The notes under the pieces: model-generated
The model's database searches: none
Seen by the model: the letters and a program-made list of their open reading frames with translations, nothing else
Told to the model about the DNA's origin: nothing
Shown: positions 25,801 to 36,449 of the stretch, piece by piece
Position numbering within the stretch: position 1 is the first letter of the stretch
Layout: each line of letters starts with the position of its first letter
DNA from: Riptortus pedestris
Lineage: Eukaryota > Arthropoda > Insecta > Hemiptera > Alydidae
Assembly: GCA_019009955.1 (NCBI GenBank)
Contig: CM032230.1
Coordinates: 106,328,501 to 106,392,500, forward strand
DNA length: 64,000 nt
Direction of reading: 5' to 3'
Program-made: the position numbers and the translations under genes

Positions 25801-28800
25801 TATTCACGGTAGTGTTGCATTAGTAGTATGTCTATCTTTATATCTATTGTTAAATTTCATGAGGGAAATCTGCATAGTCTACGTAGTCCCTGCTTGACGG
25901 ACTTTTTTTTTTTAAATTTCAACAATTATCCCTATTTTTATCCTGATGCATACAGTCCACAATACACCCTTATAACATTACTTCCTTCCGATCCATCCAA
26001 ACGGAATTGTGCAACAAGTGGAGCGATAAAATTTAAAAGGAAATTTCCGCCGTAGCTGATAAAGCGGAACCGGTATCTGTGTTGAATTGTCGAGGGAAGC
26101 ATATCGGTGACAAGATCCTTGAGACAATGGTATTGACTACAACAAAAGCCATGGTCGAGAATTAGACGGAACGCCACATCCCCTGATAAGAGCGGCCGCT
26201 TCTCTTGCATCCCCTCCTTCCTACTCATCTATAACTATGGACAATGTTGTATTCCAATCTTGACAGCTATAGTACAAGTCTCTTGTATTAATGGCTATTT
26301 TAAGCTATCATTGCACTGACACGAATCAAAATAAGTATTCATTGTTGACAACTATTTTTCTTTTTGAATGGGCTAATTAATACAATCACAAATTCTGAAA
26401 GCGGAACTTTTATTGGGAACTTTATAAAAGTACCAAATGGACAATGATGTATTCCAACCTTGACAGCTATAGTACAAGTCTCTTGGTATTAATAGCTATT
26501 TTAAGCTATCATTGAACTGACAGGAATCAAAATAAGTATTCATTGTTGACAACTATTTTTCTTTTTGAATGGGCTAATTAATACAATCACAAATTCTGAA
26601 AGCGGAACTTTTATTGGGAACTTTATAAAAGTACCAAATGGACAATGATGTATTTCAACCTTGACAGCTATAGTACAAGTCTCTTGGTATTAATAGCTAT
26701 TTTAAGCTATCATTGAACTGACAGGAATCAAAATAAGTATTCATTGTTGACAACTATTTTTCTTTTTGAATGGGCTAATTAATACAATCACAAATTCTGA
26801 AAGCGGAACTTTTATTGGGAACTTTATAAAAGTACCAAATGGACAATGATGTATTTCAACCTTGACAGCTATAGTACAAGTCTCTTGGTATTAATAGCTA
26901 TTTTAAGCTATCATTGAACTGACAGGAATCAAAATAAGTATTCATTGTTGACAACTATTTTTCTTTTTGAATGGGCTAATTAATACAATCACAAATTCTG
27001 AAAGCGGAACTTTTATTGGGAACTTTATAAAAGTACCAAATGGACAATGATGTATTTCAACCTTGACAGCTTACGGTACACGCCTTCAATTAATGGGTAT
27101 TTTAAGCATGCATGGAACTATCAGAAATGGAAATAAGTTTCAATGTTTGCAGATATTTTTTTTTTTTTTTATTTTATTTTTTTTTTTTTTTGAATGAGCA
27201 AATTAATACAACATAAAGCTGCTGATTGTGAAACTTCCCTTAGGACGTAAATGAAAGTACCAATTGGACAAATTACGTATAGCGTTCTTTCCATGTTTTA
27301 AGACTTCATCTTCTTAAAACTCGAAAGTTTGTCTGATTTTCTATTTAAATTCGGTGAAGATCATTTTTTTTGTAGCAGATTTCCCTTAAGGGAGAATCTT
27401 CGAAATATCTCCGTTATTATACGTCTGATCGAAAAATTGAATAAAACCAATCATATAGCAATTAAAATGTACTATAAATATTATTATACACATTTATGCT
27501 CTACCTTGAATATTAACCGAGATATGTGCATTTCTCAGTTTTCAGCCTTCAGCAAGCCCCCGACTTCTACACATGTTACATAAACAACACCCTGTTATAT
27601 AATACACCACATTATTCGAAGCTTAAATACCAAATATTGAGAACTTTATTATACAAGATGCATGCGAATATATTCTGGTGTCCCCCCCCCCGGTCTTAAG
27701 TTTTTGGACTATTAAAATTTGATTGATTGAGATACAAATAATCCTCATCCATTATAAATAGCAGTACTAGATGTAGTGAATTGTCAGATAGTAAAGATTT
27801 GTCTAAGGCTGTGTATGACGTTTTATGATATATTCGTTTATTGTTAAAGAACGAACCCTAAAACTGGGTGCTCAATGAAGGCTTAAAATTAAAATATGCA
27901 ATTATCTCGGTTAATATTCAAGATAAAGAAAATCTGTTTATATTATAACGAGATTTATAGGACACTAGCTGTCCCCTCCGCGCGTTGCTACGCCACCAAC
28001 TAAAATACTAAATTACGATAAAGATGTATAGAATAAAAGTTACCTACTGTAAATATCAAACTGAACATCTTTTGTTACGTGCACGTTCACCAAAAAAACA
28101 ATAGGAAACGAAATATGACAATTTTTCATTTCATGCCTCCCTAGCAACCCTTTCTTATTGCAACTTTAATTACCTATAATTAAATTTTCAATAAGAAAGA
28201 TTATATACCATTTTTCGATCCGACTTGTAATAACGAAGATATTTCAAATTACGACATTCCCCCTTCTAAACGGCCTCTCCACCTCGTCCGATTCAGCCGT
28301 TAACGAACTTGAGTTTTATACAAAACGCTTATATATCGAGTTTAGTGGCGATCGATCAAAAATTGTGACCACTAGAGCGCAACAGAAAATTATATATATA
28401 TATATACAATTTTGAAAGGACCTTATTTTCGTTATCTCCTAGGTAGGACCGATAGACAATTGAGGAAAATTTCGGTAATCGTGTGATGGGTACGACCTCA
28501 ATAGCTGATCCCATTAAATGAAATCTGCTAAAAGCTTGCAAACTAGTCGCAAAGAAGAAAAAAACACTGACATAAACTTACTAACCACGCAGGACTTATA
28601 CAAAGAACAAACTCCGAAATAGTTTACATAAGGCAAGGTTAATGGCTGAACTCGACAAGTAAGCAAAGCGAAGTTAAATATTCAGGGAAGCCTTGGCCCT
28701 ACGAACTAAGAACAAGGTGACGACGAAGTCATACTTACTAGGTTACGAATTGGACATATTCTTCTAACACAGTCTTACCTGATGAGTCCGATCTGAAACC

Positions 28801-30341
28801 GATTAGTCGACGTAATTAACCTTCGACAGTTAAACGTATATTGGCTAACTGCAAACAGCACCATTACTTGCTGATACACATGTACCACTGATTAAGGGTA
28901 GTCCCATCCTATTCTCGAACATATAAAAACTATGTACTTTTATTAAAAAATGAAACAACTAATAACACATTTTTAAATTTAACTTTTGCACATTTATTTT
29001 TTCAATGTTTTTTGGATTTGTTACCTTTATAATGTTAACATAATCGAAATTTCCTGTAATAGACTTAATAGTTGTACACTCATTCAGTTTAAATACCATG
29101 AAGCAAAATGTGGCAATTAGTCAAGTTATTATTAATGGTTTCCAGACTAAATATAAATATTTCGTTAACTAAGCTCTGGCTAATCCCTTTGCTATTGTGA
29201 AGTTTCTGAGATATTGTTTTACACGTGAGGCATGGAATAGCTATTGGAGGAATATTGACAAACTTATTATCGTTCTCGAAATAAAAAAAAAATCGAATTT
29301 CCTGTCAAAAAATAACGGTACCATAATCCTTCAACGAAATAATGTGATACAACTCTTTTCAGGGATTATATGTAGCGAGTTAAAATTAAATTGGTTTCCC
29401 GTGGAAATTTGTTAAGGTTATTCCAAGTAAACCCTCATTCCTACTAATAGTAGAAAGCCACAACACAGTACAAGGGGAGAAAAATGATTCCCTAAATAAA
29501 TAAATATAAAATTTCACAATCTATTCTAGGCAATCTTAAGGAACACTAATAAATTCTATTTTGTGACAGAAAGCTGGAAATTCGAAATTCATACATTTAA
29601 GCAATGTATTAGAACTGAAATATAAAACTTCGAAATTTATAAAAGTAAATAACGTTTTAGATCTGAAATCTCTATTCTAAATACAATAAACTCTCTACAT
29701 GTTCTTGATAAAACGAATATTAACAAAGTTATTGACGAAAATGTCTTTACACATCCCTTACTAGTTAAAAATTCGAAGTTTCATATAGCTTATGTTCTAT
29801 CTTAGAATATTTGACTCAGAAATGTACAAATTCATGAAAATCGTCTGACCCGTTATTGAGTGATTGAGAAACAAATGGGTGGACAGACCAGATTTACAAT
29901 TTTAATGCCATTGTACTTAGAATGGCATGAAACGTGAAAGAAATATATCCTCGTCGAATTTAAATGGAAAATGAGACAAAGCTTTTTTCGTTTTATTTCC
30001 ATAGCTTAAGGTCCTAAGTCATGCAAGACAGGTTCATATCTATTATGAGTAAAGGTTATTTTTGTTATAAATTTTAACAATTTAGACAAAGGATTTGATA
30101 TCTTTTCATAATATATACAGTACCATGTAAACGATCATATTTGTTTGACAAATTTTACGTTTTTATCAAAAAGGTGCGCACATTATCAAACACAAGATTG
30201 TCAAACATGTTTCTGTTTTCTCCTCCCGTGAACATTGGTCCTACTAACTACAGAGCATGTGTTCAGATATAGCATTTTTCATTGACTCTAGCTCTGGGAA
30301 CTAAGAAGAAAAAAAATAGACGATAAAGTAGAGATTGGTTA

Positions 30342-30375
<34 letters not shown>

Positions 30376-30933
30376 TCGTATAAGATAATATATAAATTTG
30401 TTGCGGGAAATATTGCGCATAGAACAAGAAGACTATGCAAACTTTCTGCGAATGGACATTAAGACTTTTGAAGAATTACTACCATTGCTAAGTCCTCGTA
30501 TTAAAAAAAAAAGAGGACACCGTTATACAGAAATCTATACCACCTTCTTTGACAAATGCCGTTGTTCAAGTTCAAACATGTTTGACAAACAGGCCCGTCA
30601 ATCAAGAATTCCATCAAACAAGTAGATTGTTTGAAACACAACAAATAAGTCTGCAGATCATCAAATTGTTTGTCAAACACGTAAAATTTGGAAAACATTT
30701 TGGCCGTTTAGGGGCACTTCATGGTAAGCGTGATAGTATGTAATAATGTATTCCAACTATCTTCTAACATATGATTTTTGTAATATATGAACTACCTGTC
30801 GATAAGTGTCTTCTATAGTTGGTATGTAGCTCTCTCTGAAGGTTCCCTTGACGAACCTGAGAACCAAGGAGGACTTCCCCACTCCTCCCGCTCCGAACAC
30901 AACCACCCGGTAGTCGTTACTCTGCTCAGGCAT
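19526..30933 (-). CDS. DIRAS: Di-Ras family small GTPase, three coding exons
   Basis: Exons 30933-30796, 23745-23578 and 19816-19526 join in phase 0 to give 198 codons plus stop, the length of vertebrate DIRAS1. In order: P-loop GAGGVGKS (residues 14-21); effector region with PTIEDTY (38-44); G3 motif DTTGSHQF (67-74) in place of Ras DTAGQ, with Ser where Ras has catalytic Gln61; G4 NKCD; G5 ETSAK; a Lys-rich tail; and C-terminal CRLM, a CAAX box whose final Met predicts farnesylation. Di-Ras proteins are membrane-anchored, hydrolyse GTP poorly and stay largely GTP-bound; that is family knowledge. All four CDS splice sites are GT/AG. Introns are 3761 and 7050 bp. An acceptor at 30945-30946, 11 bases before the ATG, implies an upstream non-coding exon that I could not locate. 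The frame is fully intact. Confidence 0.95.
21091..21317 (+). mobile_element. tRNA-derived SINE
   Basis: The head GGGCTCAGGTTAGCCATGTG resembles a tRNA A-box region. A B-box-like GTACGATTCTCGCC follows at about 21158. The shared body (ATTTAGTGACGGAATTCATT, then GGTAACCTGTAGATAACC) leads to an ATTAATAAATAATAATAATA tail. It is nearly full length and in the opposite orientation to the Di-Ras gene. Confidence 0.8.
21430..22240 (-). pseudogene. Tigger/pogo DNA transposon remnant
   Basis: The minus strand over 21615-21745 reads [18 protein letters not shown], then a TGA where a residue is expected, then [12 protein letters not shown]. This is the helical C-terminal end seen in Tigger/Jerky-type (pogo, Tc1-mariner superfamily) transposases. 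A DIIDLL-like acidic stretch lies nearer 21800. Sequence at 21458-21522 (TTGATTATCCG, then GGATAATCAGGGG) resembles Tigger terminal repeats. It is heavily decayed and N-terminal parts are not readable. Confidence 0.55.
22325..22552 (+). mobile_element. tRNA-derived SINE
   Basis: Same family as the copy at 21.1 kb: head GGCTCAGGTTATCTATG, B-box GAGTTCGATTCCTG, body with GGTAACCTGTAGATAACC, and an AATAATAATAAT tail. Confidence 0.8.
23416..23544 (-). mobile_element. tRNA-derived SINE, 5' part
   Basis: Reverse complement of the SINE head and centre (CCCAGGCAGAAATCGAACTC at 23456; GGTTAACCTGAGCCCC at 23526). It is truncated in the body and lies 30 bp from Di-Ras exon 2, so the insertion is very close to a splice donor. 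Confidence 0.75.
23578..23745 (-). CDS. DIRAS: Di-Ras coding exon 2 (residues 47-102)
   Basis: Fifty-six codons between a TTTTAG acceptor and a GTAATG donor, phase 0 at both ends. Starts [18 protein letters not shown] and ends PIWE. It holds the divergent G3/switch II motif DTTGSHQF and the conserved [17 protein letters not shown] strand/helix. No frameshift or stop is present. Confidence 0.95.
24061..25193. mobile_element. Rearranged HINE-like pieces in Di-Ras intron 1
   Basis: Begins with a diverged 3' tip in minus orientation (GGGGCTCCGTAAACTAAG, 24073), followed by interior blocks. Around 24870-25034 two 5' halves meet head to head: a plus-oriented piece (TGACCCTACCCAGAAAATGA) and a minus-oriented piece ending GGGAAATCTCCTAAA. 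At least two copies have been rearranged here. Confidence 0.55.
25194..25902 (+). mobile_element. HINE-like element, long form
   Basis: Starts TTTTAGCAGATTTCCCTTAA, has a short TA core (25230-25258), and carries an extra ~300-bp inner block (from about 25424) found in only some copies, including a C11 run near 25566. Ends with a diverged GAGGGAAATCTGCATAG and GACGGAC before a T-run. Confidence 0.7.
25915..26236. other. Unassigned stretch with a minus-strand open frame
   Basis: A 96-codon minus-strand frame (25938-26228) contains [20 protein letters not shown] do not recognise it. It lies in an intron between transposons and may be a transposon coding relic. GC content is higher than its surroundings, with a NotI-type GCGGCCGC site at about 26191. 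Confidence 0.25.
26238..27040 (+). repeat. 201-bp tandem repeat, four full units
   Basis: Units start at TGGACAATG: 26238, 26438, 26639, 26840 and 27041, giving periods of 200, 201, 201 and 201. Units 2-4 are almost identical and unit 1 differs slightly. A fifth, strongly diverged unit runs from 27041 to about 27260 and contains a T/A-rich run. The array lies in Di-Ras intron 1. It could be a small satellite or the inner repeats of a transposon. No reading frame is conserved. Confidence 0.9.
27041..27265 (+). repeat. Diverged fifth unit of the 201-bp repeat
   Basis: Recognisable from TGGACAATGATGTATTTCAA to AAAGTACCAATTGGACAAAT, but with many substitutions and a ~30-bp T-rich insertion near 27155-27191. 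Edge units of tandem arrays are often the most diverged. Confidence 0.7.
27371..27790 (+). mobile_element. HINE-like element lacking the TA core
   Basis: Starts TGTAGCAGATTTCCCTTAAG and passes straight to the TATCTCCGTTATTATACGTC interior, so the microsatellite half is deleted. The inner block with a C10 run (27683) is present. The 3' tip is not clearly preserved. Confidence 0.55.
27880..28533 (-). mobile_element. HINE-like element interrupted by a Helitron piece
   Basis: Reads in minus orientation: the interior (ATCTCGGTTAATATTCAAGA, 27904), then a Helitron insert at 27965, then the interior resumes near 28185, with a short TA core (28391-28405) and the family's 5' terminus as AAATCTGCTAAAA (28521-28533). 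The 3' tip is missing. Confidence 0.6.
27965..28165 (-). mobile_element. Helitron 3' end nested in the HINE
   Basis: Read on the minus strand, it ends with a GC-rich run (GGCGTAGCAACGCGCGGAGG) and CTAG followed by T, matching Helitron 3' termini. Body motifs (AATAGGAAACGAAATATGAC at 28101) are shared with the Helitron at 1-1769. The right limit is approximate. Confidence 0.6.
28540..30140. other. Gene-free part of Di-Ras intron 1
   Basis: No coding or clear transposon ends. Around 29540-29890 a stretch with TTCATGAAAATCGTCTGACC and a preceding AT-rich body looks like an old transposon remnant of unknown class. Confidence 0.35.
30146..30700 (+). pseudogene. PIF/Harbinger transposase fragment
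   Basis: From about 30398 the plus strand reads [19 protein letters not shown] and continues [17 protein letters not shown]. This is the N-terminal region typical of HARBI1-like transposases (a phenylalanine-rich helix, then the FDELL-type helix). It breaks down after the Lys run near 30512. It is preceded by a TA microsatellite (30342-30374). Imperfect inverted sequences at 30146 (GTTTGACAAATTTTACG) and 30669-30690 could be terminal repeats. It lies antisense in Di-Ras intron 1, 280 bp from exon 1. Confidence 0.55.
30342..30374 (+). repeat. (TA)n microsatellite
   Basis: About 16 TA repeats in Di-Ras intron 1, not within a recognisable HINE, directly upstream of the Harbinger fragment. Confidence 0.95.
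30796..30933 (-). CDS. DIRAS: Di-Ras coding exon 1 (residues 1-46)
   Basis: Starts [17 protein letters not shown] and ends at TYRQ. It contains the P-loop (G1) and switch I with the effector Thr (PTIEDTY). The ATG is preceded by GTGCGTAGGTG and a CTAATTGCAG acceptor, so the 5' UTR is spliced. The donor after CAG is GTAGTT, in phase 0. Confidence 0.95.
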
Positions 30934-31136
30934 CACCTACGCACCTGCAATTAGAAAAATTGGAGCTTATGTTTGTATAGAGTCGAATTAAATCTAAATA
31001 AAAATTAAATTACACTCACACATGTGAGTAATTCTTTTTCCTTTTCATTTACAGAATACACAAGTGTGAAGGGAGTATATTCGTGTGTATGCCAATCAGT
31101 GACAGAAATAGAGGCAACTTTCTATCAGATCGTACG

Positions 31137-31270
31137 GGTACCTTCTTAAGGCTATATATCGCCACTATTCTCGTTCCGGATGGGTCGCAGTCCGGAGTCT
31201 AAAAGGTAGCCGTAGAGCTACCGAAATTTAGTACAAAGATCAGTGTCGGAAAGACCGCTGGAGCAGAAAG
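31137..31270. other. GC-richer block upstream of Di-Ras exon 1
   Basis: Contains two short perfect hairpins (GGTAGCCGTAGAGCTACC and CCGGATGGGTCGCAGTCCGG) in otherwise AT-rich DNA. It could be retroelement sequence, since a LINE relic follows directly, or a Di-Ras 5' region. I cannot decide between these. Confidence 0.3.
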
Positions 31271-31319
31271 CCGGTTTAGAGAAAAACATAATTTGTATTA
31301 AAAAAAAAAAAACAGACAA

Positions 31320-31690
31320 TTCCCCTTTTTACCATATTCATTCAAGGCCAACAGAATAAATGGAGTAACTGCTTTAAAATATTTAGGAGCAATTTTTGAC
31401 GAAAACCTTAAATGAAGTAGAAATATTGGCCAAATAAAAAAGAAACTGATTAGACTTATACATAAACTTTCTTTAGTTTCAAAATAGAAATGGGAACACC
31501 ATTCTAAATCATTACATGCAATGTATAATGGAGCCATTTTACCTGCATTTATTTAGCGATAAAACATTCAGTATAATGAATGGCTAGTCACGCAATACAA
31601 CTAGAAAAAACTACAGAGAGTACAAAGAGTGATGAGACTAAAAATAATAAAATATTTAAATATTATCTTACGACGTCGTAAGCGTATAAG
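31320..31690 (+). pseudogene. Non-LTR retrotransposon reverse transcriptase relic
   Basis: The plus strand over about 31360-31440 reads GVTALKYLGAIFDENLK, a stop, then SRNIGQIKKKLIRLIHKLS, and later KSLHAMYNGAILPAF and LQRVQRVMRL. These match the thumb/connection part that follows the polymerase motifs in R1/Jockey/I-type LINEs. At least three in-frame stops make it a dead fragment. Confidence 0.7.
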
Positions 31691-32400
31691 GTAAATTAAT
31701 ACCAATATATTTCATTGCAAAACATTATACACCTCTATTCTCTCCTTTGAAAACCTCAACACCCTACGGGGACTATAATTTCCTATGAAGAATAGAATGA
31801 AAAATACACAATAAGGACTGACTACATATTTCATTATACCCAACTATTTGTTTGAGGTGGTCACCTTGAATATTCATTGAGTTTCTAAGGCTAATTTAAA
31901 ATAATGACAAGAATTTACTTTTTAGAAGAAATAATTTATTCTGTGCTCGTTACATACGTGTGTTAACTATAGAGTTCCACGCTTTATTGTTGGCCCAATT
32001 TAAGACTTGCTTTTCTCTTTTCTATCTGCATTGGTTAGTTTTAATATCCGCACAAATAGTGAACATTCAAACCTTTAATATAAATTGCTCATATTCATGA
32101 TCCTGAAGACATCTTTTATAATTAATTTACTGACTTAGCAATGTAGGGTATACTGAAGAAACACAATTCAACAGTAGGAAAACAACAAATAGTAGAAAAT
32201 GGCATACAATAATTGCTTCATGTGTTATGTAAATTTTTTTTCACTTGGGATTGAGACAATTTTTTTTAACCCTGAGTAAATGCTTCATTAATAAGTAAAT
32301 TCATTTATTTTTAATATACTAGAAAAAAAATATTATATTTGAGTATGTATTGTTAATTCCATTTTGTGTTAATGTTAATAAAAGGATTCATTATTATTAC

Positions 32401-32633
32401 CTTTTGAGAAAAAATATTATCAATATAAATTCAAGAACTTTATCTTCTAAAAGAGATTTAATATATATAAGGCGGTGGCATAGTGCCAAATAGATTGTCA
32501 TGGAGAAGAGTAATTCAGTGCCGCATTCAATGACAACTAAACTACCGCAGGGATCAATAAACGCCTCAGCCATTGGATATTTAGAGGCAGGCGGCAGCCT
32601 TTCTCTCATATCTCTATATTCTTTCAATGGCCT
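32401..32633 (-). CDS. Exon-like open frame of unknown identity
   Basis: The minus strand encodes PLKEYRDMRERLPPASKYP and then MAEAFIDPCGSLVVIECG, with protein-like composition unlike surrounding AT-rich frames. The left edge fits a splice donor (CTCAAAAG, then GTAATA). The right edge has only a purine-rich, weak acceptor. No family recognised. It could be one exon of a minus-strand gene upstream of Di-Ras, a gene relic, or chance. The plus strand of the same stretch is also open. Confidence 0.25.
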
Positions 32634-32689
32634 TAAAATTATTCTTTTCTTTCTTCTCTTGAAGGCTTGGTTCGCCTTTACAGGTTAAT

Positions 32690-34200
32690 AATTATTTCTA
32701 AATAAGAAAGGTAGTAATTGAGAACTTTTTATTATTTTATTATTCGTAACCTCTCATCACTTTTAATTAATTAAAAAAAATTCAGCAATAATATTTAAAT
32801 ATTATTTTAAGAAGAATATTGTATTGTTTAAAACCTAGTGTGAGAAACGAGTTTGTTGGATGTCCTCCAGAGAAATGAGCTCATATTCAAAATGTTATTT
32901 TTCAAAACTTCTGTCTTTTTACAGTGGCCCATCAAACCTACTCAGTAGATGACGAATATGTAAAAACGATAGGTTCATCACTTCTAGCGATAGTAATTTT
33001 AAAAGCTGTAAAGGCGACAACTTCTTTGCGTCAACTGTAGTGAAATTTCTCCCTCACCAATTTAAAGTTATTTTTTTTTTTAGAAAAAGAACTGTGACAA
33101 ATAAAGGAAATAAAATATTTAAAAATTATTATTAGTTTAAACAATTACTAAATCTCACATATATTAAATCAAAATATTAATCTCTCAAGGAAAGTTACGC
33201 TTGCATTTAATAAAATTATGACACACCATTCAAAATTGAATAAATACAAGCTGAAGGGAAAAAGTAATAAAAACAGATTTATTTTTTTTCTATTTTTTTA
33301 AAAAAACACTACCCGTTTCAGTATTCATTCCAGTCGCTAATGTTTTACAACCTTAAGGTCCCCTACTTGGTCAGTCAAATTATATTCAAGCTAAAGATTG
33401 ACATTCTAAGGTTTATACAAATGGTCTTCAGATATTTTGAAATGCGAGCTTCAGTTACGAAAAATAAATAGTAGACGCTCCCAATGTTTATGTCAACTTT
33501 AGGCATCGTTTTCATTTTTCTGCAACAAGTAGCAGGTGAGTACCTTCATCAGGAAGGTGACTCTTCAGATCTTGGAGAATGTTTAAAACGTGTCTTCTAA
33601 GTTATTGACACTTGGCATAGGAAAGTTGTAATGCAGCGCACCTAAGTTATTTGAACAAAAAAAAGAGCTTCAAAAAACTATTTAGACCAACTAAACTAAT
33701 CCTAAATCTTGTAAGGGACACGTTGAAAAATTATACGACTTTCAGACTTAATCAATCAGGAAATGCGAAATACTTTTCCATCACATTGGACAACGTAATA
33801 ATTTTTGGTCTAAATTGATGAAATACTGACGAACATATATACATGGCTAGCATAATTTTGAAGTTGATTTGGAACATAACTGTAGGTGAAATAATGCCAG
33901 AAAACTTCAAGCATTCCAATGCTTGTCCAGTCACAGAACACTTATTTGTAAAGCACTGATTCTGAATAACCGTTACAGTATTTCATCTGAACATATATAT
34001 TGTGCTAATTTGGATATAATATGTTATAGAGATTTTGTCTGATGATATTTCATATAGTGTGGATAAATGTCAATCTTGATCCTCATTATACTTCCATGCA
34101 CGAAGTACAGGAAGTATATCCTTAACGAAGTGCGGGGTAGTGGAGTACCTTTTCGATTTTCAGGTATCAGCGGAATTATCCATTTTCACGCTGGTTGAAA
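32690..34200. other. Gene-free AT-rich stretch
   Basis: No supported gene, repeat end or RNA. Reading frames are short and lack recognisable domains. Confidence 0.5.
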
Positions 34201-34203
34201 CCA

Positions 34204-35034
34204 TTTTAGGAGATTTCTAGTAAGGGAAATATTGAGGTCATTATACGATTTTCCGAAAATGTCCATCGAGCCTACTCAGGAGATGACCAATCTGAGGTCC
34301 ATTCAACTGTATAAATATATGCATATTTGTCTTTTAATGCTCTAGTGGTCGCAATATTTGTCTGATCGTAACCAAATTCGATATGAAAACGTTTTATGTA
34401 AAAATGAAGATTAAGTTCGTTAACGGCTAAAATCGGACGAGTGGGAAAGGGGGCGGATTAGATGGGGAGAATTTTGAAAATTCCAAACATCACAGTTAAT
34501 ATAAGTCGGATCGAAAAATTGTATAGAATAAAGCTTTTTGCAAAGTAAATGTACTATAAATAATGTTATATAAATTTATTTCCTATCTTACATATTCAGT
34601 CTTCAGTCAACCCCCACTTCTTCTCGTGTTACATAAGCAATACTCTGTTCTATAAAAACCACATTATTCGAAGCTTAAATACACAATATTGCTTCCCCGA
34701 GACCTTTATTATACGAGATAGATGCAAATATTTTATTTGTGACCCCCCCCCCCGTCTTTAATTCTCGGACTATTAAAATTTTATTGATTGATATAAAAAT
34801 TATTCTGATTCATTATAAATTACAGTACTAGATATAGTATATAGTTTTCAATAAAATTAATATGTTATATTCTGATATGCTTCAGTTATTTTCCTTTCCG
34901 GTCAGCCGTTGGCAGACCTGTTTGTTTACATTTGAGACGCTTCCCGTTGAGATGGGAAAGGTATCTTATTACCTTTCTATTTATTCACTTAATATTCACG
35001 GTGGAGTTGTGTTAGCAGTACATAGGTGACGGAC
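34204..35034 (+). mobile_element. HINE-like element, long form, diverged
   Basis: Starts TTTTAGGAGATTTCTAGTAA. The TA core is reduced to TATAAATATATGCATAT. It carries the inner block with a C12 run (34743) and AAAATTAATATGTTATATTC. Ends GACGGACTTTTTT, but the subterminal repeat is deleted. Confidence 0.6.
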
Positions 35035-35040
35035 TTTTTT

Positions 35041-35226
35041 AGTTTCGCCATCAGTAAAACCCCCACTCCTACTCATGTCATGTTAACAAAAAGCTGTTAT
35101 GTCATGAACCATTTAATTTGAATGCTAAACACCAAGTATTATTCTCATTGATCTTTTACGCTTTCAGATAAATACGTGACGCACGAGGGAAATCTGCTTA
35201 GTTAACGCAGCCCGTGTGTGAGGAAC
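35041..35226 (+). mobile_element. HINE-like 3' fragment
   Basis: An inner-block remnant (CAGTAAAACCCCCACTCCTA) followed by GAGGGAAATCTGCTTAGTTA and an ACGCAG hairpin arm. The tip is degraded. Confidence 0.5.
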
Positions 35227-35468
35227 ATTGACTAGTTTCGAGGAGATGTATGTATATAACTCAAAAAAATAAAATGTTGGGATTTTGGAAATTTGGAATG
35301 GTTGTAATTAATCAATAACCTCATCTTTTGATTGAAGCTGACTAACGAGGGGCCTATTGGAGTACGAAAATAGAAATAAAAAAAACTGTCTATAAATGAT
35401 GATTTATAAAATTTTACGATCCGATGTATTGGAACGGAAACATCAGTAATGAATTTCAAATGAAATTA

Positions 35469-35668
35469 ATTATTTATTTATATTAACGTCCACTTTTTTG
35501 CAACTAAGGCTAATTGGAGCGAGTTATCTACAGGTTACCACTCTTTTCTAACCAGAGTGGGACTAAGGACTTTATTTAATGAATTTCGCCACTAAATAAA
35601 TTCCTATTACCCAGGCAAGAATGGATACTCGCCACTCAAGGTTTACCATGTGATATTAAGGGCGGGAA
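35469..35668 (-). mobile_element. tRNA-derived SINE, 5'-truncated
   Basis: Reverse complement of the tail (TATTTATATTAACGTCCACT), body (CTACAGGTTACCACTC) and B-box side (GGCAAGAATGGATACTCGCC). The A-box head is missing, as in typical 5'-truncated insertions. Confidence 0.75.
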
Positions 35669-36449
35669 GTTTCGGTGCGCCCCAGTGTCAACCAATGATC
35701 ATACCAATTAACTACAACAAAATCCTTCCAACCCCAAAAAAAAACAAAAACTGCCAAACACAAATGAAATAATTTTAAATGAATTGCAACCAAACATTTT
35801 CTTTATTTAATGCAATAGAAGTCATGTGGTATCCACGTTAGATTTTTCAATTCTATACCACTTCCTTTTTCCAAATGTTGATTGGCACATTTACCACACA
35901 GAGAACATAATTTGAAGCGAAACCTGTAGAATGTTTTAAAAAAGTGAAATGATATTAAGATATTATATTTATTTTTCAAACTTCTGCCTGCATTAATTTC
36001 ATAGCACAAGAAGAACTACTTATCTGTGGTTATTCTAAGTTACAGGAATAGAAAACATTCTTTTAAGCTTAATGTTATAGTTACTTAAGAACACTGTATA
36101 TTCCTTCGATAGTTTTGTTAGTGTAAGCAAATTAGGACGTCTTTTGCACAGAGAACATTCAAATGATCAATGCTGCCAACAGGTGTGGCATTATGTTTTC
36201 ATGAGATCTTCAACACTTGGGGGATTCCTGACAGTCATGGGACTTCCCTCTCTTCAAGGAGTTCTGTTTCCATCCTCAAAACGTCCCTCATTCTTTTAAG
36301 TAACTTTATTAGGCTTGAGAAGCCCTTCAAAAACCAGAGCTATTTTTAATAAGATGGGATGTAAGAAAATTAAATGTAGGAAGTGAGTTCTTTACTCTCT
36401 TTTTCAAGGTTTTCTTTCTCATAGTTAATTTGAGAAATATTGAGTACCA

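Noticed and set aside
26238..27040. CRISPR-like array from regularly spaced repeats
   Set aside because: Units of 201 bp are contiguous without variable spacers, and the DNA is eukaryotic. It is a tandem repeat.
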